From positions 1 through 9,506 of the forward strand of contig JBEKHI010000348.1 in assembly GCA_050012355.1 (NCBI GenBank): DNA of 9,506 nucleotides, written 5' to 3'. The position numbers were made by a program, and so were the translations under genes. This DNA comes from JBEKHI01 sp050012355. Its GTDB lineage: Bacteria; Actinomycetota; Actinomycetes; Streptosporangiales; Streptosporangiaceae. Positions 5,575-9,506 of the stretch are shown in pieces; the first letter of the stretch is position 1, and every line of letters begins with the position of its first letter. A model generated the notes under the pieces. The model ran no database searches. It had not been told where the DNA came from and saw nothing but the letters and a program-made list of their open reading frames with translations.

Positions 5575-6594
5575 ATGGATCTGCGATACGGGACGAATCC
5601 GCACCAGGCCGCACGGCTGACCGACACCGGGCCGCTGACCGTGCGGGGCGGAACGCCGTCTTACATCAACATCCTGGACGCGCTGGGCGCGTGGCAGCTG
5701 GTCCGTGAGGCGTCACGGGCGCTCGGCGCGCCGGTCGCGGCATCGTTCAAGCACGTCTCCCCCGCTGGGGTCGCGGTCGCCGGTGACCTGGACGGAACGG
5801 CGCGGCGCTCCTGGAACCTGGGTACCGGCAACGTCGGGCCGCTCACCAGCGCGTACGTGCGGGCACGTGATTGCGATCCGAAATCGTCGTTCGGCGACAT
5901 GATCGCGGTCTCCGAGCCGGTCGACGAGGAACTGGCCACCTTCGTGCGCGGGGTGATCGCCGATGGGATTATCGCGCCGGGTTACGCACCCGGGACGGCT
6001 GAGATGCTCGCTAGGAAGAAGCATGCGGCGTTCTGCGTCATCGAAGTTAATCCTGAGTACGAACCGCCAGCTTGGGAACGGCGAGAAGTGTTCGGGGTGG
6101 TTTTTGAGCAGGAGCGGGACGCGGGGCCGCTGCCCGCGCTGTCGGCGGACGCGACGCTTGGCATGATCGCGCTGCGCTACACCCAGTCGAACTCGGTGGC
6201 GTTCGTGCGGGACGGCATGACGATCGGGGTCGCCGCCGGCCAGCAGTCCCGGGTGGACTGCACCCGGCTCGCCGGGGAGAAGGCGGAGGTCTGGTGGCGA
6301 CGCCGCGATCCCGCCGCCCGGGAACCAGCCTTTGCACCAAAACGACGCAGGCAGGATCGGCTGAACGAGCTGATCCAGCGGGCGGCGGAGCTTCCGGTGG
6401 CGCCGCTGGACGACGTCACGATGGTGTCAGACGGGTTCCTGCCGTTCCGCGACAACGTCGATGTGGCGCACGAATACGGCGTCCGGTGCATCGTCGAGCC
6501 GGGCGGGTCGACACGGACGCCCGACGTTCAGGCTGCCTGCCGTGAGCACGGGATCGAGCTGGTGCACACCGGGGTCAGGCTGTTCCGGCACTGA
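5575..6594 (+). CDS. stand-alone AICAR formyltransferase (PurH C-terminal-type)
   Basis: It transfers the formyl group of 10-formyl-THF to AICAR (ZMP) to make FAICAR, the penultimate step of purine synthesis. The protein matches only the transformylase half of bifunctional PurH; the N-terminal IMP cyclohydrolase domain is absent, so another protein must close the ring. Family motifs are RYGTNPHQ (4-11), SFKHVSPAG with the catalytic Lys59-His60 (57-65), RDCDPKSSFGD (98-108), RYTQSNSVAF (201-210), AGQQSRVDCTRLAG (221-234) and VSDGFLPFRDNV (284-295). At 339 residues it is shorter than the ~390 I expect for this stand-alone type. The gaps fall around 182-192 and 268-280, outside the motifs. The start at 5575 follows GAGGAG by 5 nt and lies behind a ZTP riboswitch, so translation should respond to ZMP/ZTP. 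The 3' end overlaps the convergent Nudix-GNAT gene by 20 bp. Confidence 0.92.
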   Translation: MDLRYGTNPHQAARLTDTGPLTVRGGTPSYINILDALGAWQLVREASRALGAPVAASFKHVSPAGVAVAGDLDGTARRSWNLGTGNVGPLTSAYVRARDCDPKSSFGDMIAVSEPVDEELATFVRGVIADGIIAPGYAPGTAEMLARKKHAAFCVIEVNPEYEPPAWERREVFGVVFEQERDAGPLPALSADATLGMIALRYTQSNSVAFVRDGMTIGVAAGQQSRVDCTRLAGEKAEVWWRRRDPAAREPAFAPKRRRQDRLNELIQRAAELPVAPLDDVTMVSDGFLPFRDNVDVAHEYGVRCIVEPGGSTRTPDVQAACREHGIELVHTGVRLFRH

Positions 6595-7528
6595 ATTTTC
6601 TAGCGCTGAGCGTCCGGTACTCGTCGCTGGTGAGCTCGTACAGCACGAACGGGTGGCCGTCGTGCGTGATGTCTCTGGAGTACCGCATCCCGAGGCGTTC
6701 CATGACCGCGCGCGAGCGGGTGTTGTGCGGCTCGGTGAAGGCGACGACCTCGGGGGCGCGGCAGTCGGTGAACGCGTACTCCAAGCCGGTGGCACCGATC
6801 TCGGTCGCGTACAGGTTGCCCTGCTGGGCGCCGAGCACCGCCCAGCCGACTTCGTACCGGTCCGCGCCGTCGACGAACGTCAGCGACACCCCGCCGCGGC
6901 CGACGAGCTGGCCCGATCCGCGGTCGTAGGCCAGCCACTTGTCGACTCCGTCGAGTTCCCAGCCCTTGTCGGCCCGCTCGGCGCGGGCGAAGGCCTGGGA
7001 CACGGTGTACCGGCCCCAGTACCAGGCGGCGATCGCGTCGTCTTGGTGCACTCGCCACAGGTCGCCGGCGTTGGCACGGCCCATCGGGGCCAGCCGTAGC
7101 CGGGAGGTCAGCCGGATGCGGACCGTCTCCGCCACGATGTCGCGCAGCCTGCGGTCGCCGTCGGTGCGTCCCACCATCATCAGCTCGAGGGTGTCCGGGC
7201 CGACCCAGGAGTTCGCGTCGTGCTTGCCTTCCTCGAGCCGCGGGTTCGTGAGATCGCCGTCGACTTCGACCAGGTAGTCCGTCTCCTGACGGGTCACTCC
7301 GTCGACGGTCCAGTCCCACTCCCTGACCATCGCCTCGATGCGGCGTAGCCGCCAGCCGGTCTCCTCTTCAATCTCGCGGGCAAGAGCTTGCTCAAGCGTT
7401 TCGCCCGGTTCGACGTGCCCGCCGACGACGTCCCAGATCCCGGGCAACAGCTTGCGACTGCCAGAACGACGTTGCGCGTACACCCGGTTCCGGCTGTCTC
7501 TGATAAGTGCGCCCACCACCTGTACCAC
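6575..7528 (-). CDS. Nudix hydrolase-GNAT acetyltransferase fusion
   Basis: This 317-residue two-domain protein has a Nudix domain at residues 1 to about 135. Its complete Nudix box GX5EX7REUXEEXGU is at 37-59 (Gly37, Glu43, REIEEETGW 51-59), so it should hydrolyse a nucleoside-diphosphate-linked substrate using a divalent metal. The C-terminal part (about 141-302) is a GNAT (RimJ/RimL-like) N-acetyltransferase fold. The acetyl-CoA loop is QQGNLYATEIG (235-245), where the usual second Gly of the QGxGYATE pattern is Leu239, and the end is a typical PHNTRSRAVMERLGM (267-281). The GTG at 7528 is used because the Nudix strand begins at once; an ATG near 7548 is out of frame. It lies 53 bp downstream of the zwf-like gene on the same strand and may be co-transcribed. 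A house-cleaning or nucleotide-modifying role is possible; the substrate is unknown. Confidence 0.87.
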   Translation of the reverse strand: MVQVVGALIRDSRNRVYAQRRSGSRKLLPGIWDVVGGHVEPGETLEQALAREIEEETGWRLRRIEAMVREWDWTVDGVTRQETDYLVEVDGDLTNPRLEEGKHDANSWVGPDTLELMMVGRTDGDRRLRDIVAETVRIRLTSRLRLAPMGRANAGDLWRVHQDDAIAAWYWGRYTVSQAFARAERADKGWELDGVDKWLAYDRGSGQLVGRGGVSLTFVDGADRYEVGWAVLGAQQGNLYATEIGATGLEYAFTDCRAPEVVAFTEPHNTRSRAVMERLGMRYSRDITHDGHPFVLYELTSDEYRTLSARKFSAGTA

Positions 7529-7581
7529 GGTGCCCCGTCGGCCCCTTTCATCCCGGAATCCCCAGGCAACGGTAGCAAGCC

Positions 7582-8952
7582 TTAACCAGGATTGTGCCAG
7601 GCTTCACCGGAAAGCAGCAGGTTATCCGCCTCGGTTGGGCCCCACGTTCCCTTTTTGTATGGGTACACCGGGCCGTCGTCCAGCACCGGATCCACCACTC
7701 GCCAAGCCGCCTCGACACTCTCCTGCTTGGCGAACAGCCAGTGCTCCCCCTTGAGCGCGCCGCCGATCAGCCGGTCATACGGACGCATGTCCTCGCCGGG
7801 TCGTTCACTGAACACGAGATCCTGCGGCGCCGGTTCCCAGCCGTTGCCCGGCTTCTTGCCGCAGAGGGTGAGCGTGACGCGGTTCTCCGGGTAGACGCGG
7901 AACACCACCCGGTTGTCGACCTCTTTCAGCCCGAGGTTGTACGGGTCCAGCGGTGGCTTGCGGAACAGGATGCTCACCTCGGTCGCGGTCACCGGCAGGC
8001 TCTTGCCCGCGCGGATCAGCAGCGGCACCCCCGACCAGCGCCAGGAATCGCAGGTCAGCCGGAGCGCCGCGAACGTCTCGGTGCGGGAGTCTTTTTTGAC
8101 GCCTTTGACCGAGCGGTACCCCTGATACTGGCCCTTGACCGTCTTGGCCTGGGTGAGCGGCCGCAGCGCTCCGACGACCTGCGCCTTGCTGGTTCGCCAG
8201 GAGTCCAGGTTGGTCCCGCTCGGCGGATCGGCGAGCACCGACGACAGGATCTGGAGCATATGATTCTGCACGACGTCGCGGATCGCGCCGGTCTGGTCGT
8301 AGAACGCGCCTCGATCGGCGACGTCGAACGCCTCGGCCATCGTGATCTGGACTTCCTTGACATACGTCCGGTTCAGCAGCGGCTCGAGTATGGAGTTGCC
8401 GAAGCGGACGAACATGAGGTTGTCCACCGGGTCCAGCGCCAGCCAGTGATCGACCCGGTAGATGTCTTCCTCGGGGAAGAACTGGTGCATGGTTGTGTTG
8501 AGCTGTTTGGCGCTCGCCAGGTCGTGGCCGAACGGCTTCTCCACCATGACCCGCGCGTTCTTGGCCCGGTTCACCGCTTCGATGCCCGCGGCGACCCTCG
8601 CGAACAGGTTTGGCGGGACCTCAAGGTAGTAGAGGATCTTGCGGGCCTTGCCGAGCTTCTCGTGTATCGCCTCATAGGTAGCTGGATCGTCAAGGTCGCC
8701 GTCGATGTAGTCGAGCAGGCTGAGCATGCGCTGGGCGGGCTTGCTTTCCGGGTCGATCTTGTTCAGCTTGAGCGACTCGACCGCGTAATCCTTGAACTGG
8801 GTTCGGGTCCAGCCGCTCTTGCCCACGCCGATCACCGGCTGATGCAGCACGTCCCTGGCCACCAGGTCGACCAGCGCCGGAAATGTCTCTAGTTTCGCGA
8901 GATCGCCGGTGGCCCCGAAGATGACCATAGCGTCCATACCTTCGTTACTCAC
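7582..8952 (-). CDS. zwf: glucose-6-phosphate dehydrogenase, non-canonical subtype
   Basis: This 456-residue member of the glucose-6-phosphate dehydrogenase family oxidises glucose 6-phosphate to 6-phosphoglucono-lactone with NAD(P)+, feeding the pentose phosphate route and NADPH supply. The nucleotide-binding motif is GATGDLA (13-19), followed by EKPFG (138-142), the catalytic Asp168-His169 in RVDHW and the general-base His231 in VVQNHMLQ. FYDQTGAIRD (217-226) and RAGKSLPVTATEV also fit the family. Two usual features differ: the RIDHYLGKE signature reads RVDHWLALD, replacing the phosphate-contacting Lys with Leu173, and GDLAKRK reads GDLAKLE. It is also shorter than the ~490-510 of typical Zwf. 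Substrate preference may therefore differ. The GTG at 8952 has no Shine-Dalgarno and may be leaderless; ATG codons at residues 6 and 9 are alternatives. No opcA, gnd, tal or tkt lies nearby in the window. Confidence 0.87.
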   Translation of the reverse strand: MSNEGMDAMVIFGATGDLAKLETFPALVDLVARDVLHQPVIGVGKSGWTRTQFKDYAVESLKLNKIDPESKPAQRMLSLLDYIDGDLDDPATYEAIHEKLGKARKILYYLEVPPNLFARVAAGIEAVNRAKNARVMVEKPFGHDLASAKQLNTTMHQFFPEEDIYRVDHWLALDPVDNLMFVRFGNSILEPLLNRTYVKEVQITMAEAFDVADRGAFYDQTGAIRDVVQNHMLQILSSVLADPPSGTNLDSWRTSKAQVVGALRPLTQAKTVKGQYQGYRSVKGVKKDSRTETFAALRLTCDSWRWSGVPLLIRAGKSLPVTATEVSILFRKPPLDPYNLGLKEVDNRVVFRVYPENRVTLTLCGKKPGNGWEPAPQDLVFSERPGEDMRPYDRLIGGALKGEHWLFAKQESVEAAWRVVDPVLDDGPVYPYKKGTWGPTEADNLLLSGEAWHNPG

Positions 8953-8986
8953 GGGTTGTGCATACCCAGCGCGGTTGCTTTGTCAC
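8953..8986 (-). promoter_or_regulatory. possible zwf promoter, leaderless
   Basis: Reading the minus strand, GTGACA (complement of 8981-8986) is a 5/6 match to the -35 consensus. It is followed after 16 bp by TATGCA (complement of 8959-8964). Six bases then separate this from the GTG start at 8952, so the transcript would begin at the start codon. No Shine-Dalgarno is present. The -10 match is only moderate. Confidence 0.35.
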
Positions 8987-9013
8987 TCTTGGTGTTGGCG
9001 GTGCGTGGCCCGC

Positions 9014-9037
9014 GGCGGGGCGGCGCGGGCGGGGCGG
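9014..9037 (+). other. G-run tract with quadruplex potential
   Basis: Six closely spaced G runs (GG, GGGG, GG, GGG, GGGG, GG) separated by one to three bases lie 62-85 bp upstream of the zwf-like start. They could form a mostly two-tier G-quadruplex. They may equally reflect local very high GC. Confidence 0.25.
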
Positions 9038-9124
9038 CTCTCGCGGCGGCGCCGCGACGGGCCCCCGTGGGGCAATAATCACATATAGGGCATGTCGCCC
9101 GGTCGGGGAGCTTCTACAGGGCCG

Positions 9125-9177
9125 TCGATGGCCCATTGATGGGGCTAGGGCGCTATCGATGGCCCATCGCTGGGGTT
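9125..9177. repeat. two 22-bp direct repeats, 31 bp apart, each with a CGATGG-C-CCATYG palindrome
   Basis: Copy 1 (9125-9146) and copy 2 (9156-9177) agree at 19 of 22 positions and have a period of 31 bp. Each begins with a 13-bp odd palindrome: CGATGGCCCATCG in copy 2 (9157-9169, perfect) and CGATGGCCCATTG in copy 1 (9126-9138, one G-T pair). The 31-bp period is close to three helical turns, so two protein dimers would face the same side. The repeats lie 170-225 bp upstream of the zwf-like start. They could be operators for that gene or for a gene to the right of the window. No third copy was found. Confidence 0.5.
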
Positions 9178-9250
9178 CGCTTCGGGCCTTCTGGCTGGGG
9201 CTTCACCGGGGGCGACGAGAATGGACGGGGAATTAACTTGCGGGGCGCTG

Positions 9251-9259
9251 TGCTATAGC
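9251..9259 (+). promoter_or_regulatory. possible extended -10 box
   Basis: TGCTATAGC fits TG-N-hexamer with TATAGC at 9254-9259. There is no clear -35. It precedes a hairpin and a terminator-like structure on the same strand, so it might drive a small RNA or the leader of a gene beyond the window. The evidence is weak. Confidence 0.25.
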
Positions 9260-9269
9260 GTACGGTGAT

Positions 9270-9297
9270 TCATAGATCGCGGTTCTCGCGATGATGA
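9270..9297 (+). other. hairpin TCAT-ATCGCG / CGCGAT-ATGA
   Basis: Perfect 6-bp arms ATCGCG (9276-9281) and CGCGAT (9287-9292) surround a 5-nt loop. After a small internal loop the stem is extended by TCAT (9270-9273) with ATGA (9294-9297). No T-tract follows, so it is not an intrinsic terminator. It would lie at the 5' end of a transcript starting from the possible -10 box at 9254. Confidence 0.35.
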
Positions 9298-9400
9298 GGC
9301 TGAAGCCCAGCGTTAGCGACTTGATACTGCTAGTAACGTGGCGCGGTAACTCCCGGATTCTCAGCTCAGCCTCCGGACGGTCCTCCTGACCAGCGGACTT

Positions 9401-9447
9401 CCACACGTTTTTTCTGTGGCCCTAGCGAAGCGCCACTTCCTCTTTTT
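9401..9447 (+). terminator. terminator-like hairpin with a competing upstream arm
   Basis: GTGGC (9416-9420) pairs with GCCAC (9432-9436), with an inner GC-GAA-GC extension. It is followed by TTCCTCTTTTT (9437-9447), which is terminator-like on the + strand. The same GTGG can instead pair as CCACA/TGTGG (9401-9405 with 9415-9419) across a T-rich loop, so the two hairpins exclude each other as in an attenuator. No gene feeding into it is seen in the window. The stems are short. Confidence 0.3.
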
Positions 9448-9506
9448 GGCATGCGCGCAATTCACATCAGCGCGCCGTTTGCCGCCAATCCAAATCCCAT
9501 GAAGGG

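Larger units (their letters stand above)
8987..9506. other. ~550-bp right-end region without a convincing gene
   Basis: No reading frame here shows family-like sequence. The left part (to about 9080) is extremely G/C-rich. From about 9230 the composition drops markedly, which suits regulatory or non-coding DNA. It contains the G-run tract, the paired palindromes, the hairpins and the terminator-like element listed separately. A 32-codon frame at 9291-9389 is open, Ser-rich in its second half and without a Shine-Dalgarno; it is unsupported as a gene. What lies beyond the right edge is not visible. Confidence 0.5.

Noticed and set aside
7594..8892. 432-codon open frame on the + strand opposite the zwf-like gene
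   Set aside because: It is the antisense shadow of a clearly homologous gene, created by G/C third-position bias. It shows no family motif.
9172..9190. GGGGTTCGCTTCGGG as a tRNA T-arm
   Set aside because: The invariant A after TTCG is a C, and no acceptor, D-arm or anticodon arm can be laid out around it.
8958..9236. 92-codon + strand frame in the right-end region
   Set aside because: It has no Shine-Dalgarno and is low-complexity Gly/Arg-rich. It spans the G-run tract and both palindromes and resembles no family.

Overview
The window is high-GC DNA with strong third-position G/C bias. Start codons lack an upstream Shine-Dalgarno at several genes, and the families present (an MmyB-type XRE regulator, a stand-alone AICAR transformylase behind a ZTP riboswitch, an actinobacterial-type glucose-6-phosphate dehydrogenase) point to a filamentous actinomycete. 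Pseudonocardiales such as Amycolatopsis is my guess, not a proof.

Left block (1-5312). An SDR oxidoreductase (+) runs tail-to-tail into a type-B carboxylesterase (-). The esterase is the second gene of a translationally coupled pair (ATGA overlap) behind a metallo-beta-lactamase-fold hydrolase (-). Divergent from that pair is an XRE/MmyB-like regulator (+), which probably controls it and perhaps itself. The regulator in turn converges on, and overlaps, an MFS exporter (-). The theme looks like small-molecule ester or lactone turnover and export with a local regulator; the substrate cannot be read from sequence. The SDR and esterase 3' ends both look damaged and meet at a short AT-rich junction, so part of this block may be decaying.

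Middle block (5313-7528). An intergenic stretch of about 260 bp carries a possible promoter and a well-matched ZTP (pfl) riboswitch. Its predicted ligand-bound P3 stem competes with a long hairpin that masks the Shine-Dalgarno of the next gene. That gene (+) is a stand-alone AICAR formyltransferase, equivalent to the C-terminal half of PurH and unusually compact. This is a coherent circuit: ZTP/ZMP rises when 10-formyl-THF is short, and the switch should then open translation of the enzyme that consumes ZMP. Converging on it is a Nudix-GNAT fusion protein (-).

Right block (7582-9506). A non-canonical glucose-6-phosphate dehydrogenase (-) lies 53 bp upstream of the Nudix-GNAT gene and may be co-transcribed with it. 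The last ~550 bp hold no convincing large gene. They contain a G-rich tract, two near-identical 13-bp palindromes 31 bp apart, a possible extended -10 box, and a terminator-like hairpin with a competing upstream arm.

All three convergent gene pairs overlap at their 3' ends, so the window is very compact, and regulation is concentrated at 3092-3221, 5313-5574 and 8953-9506.
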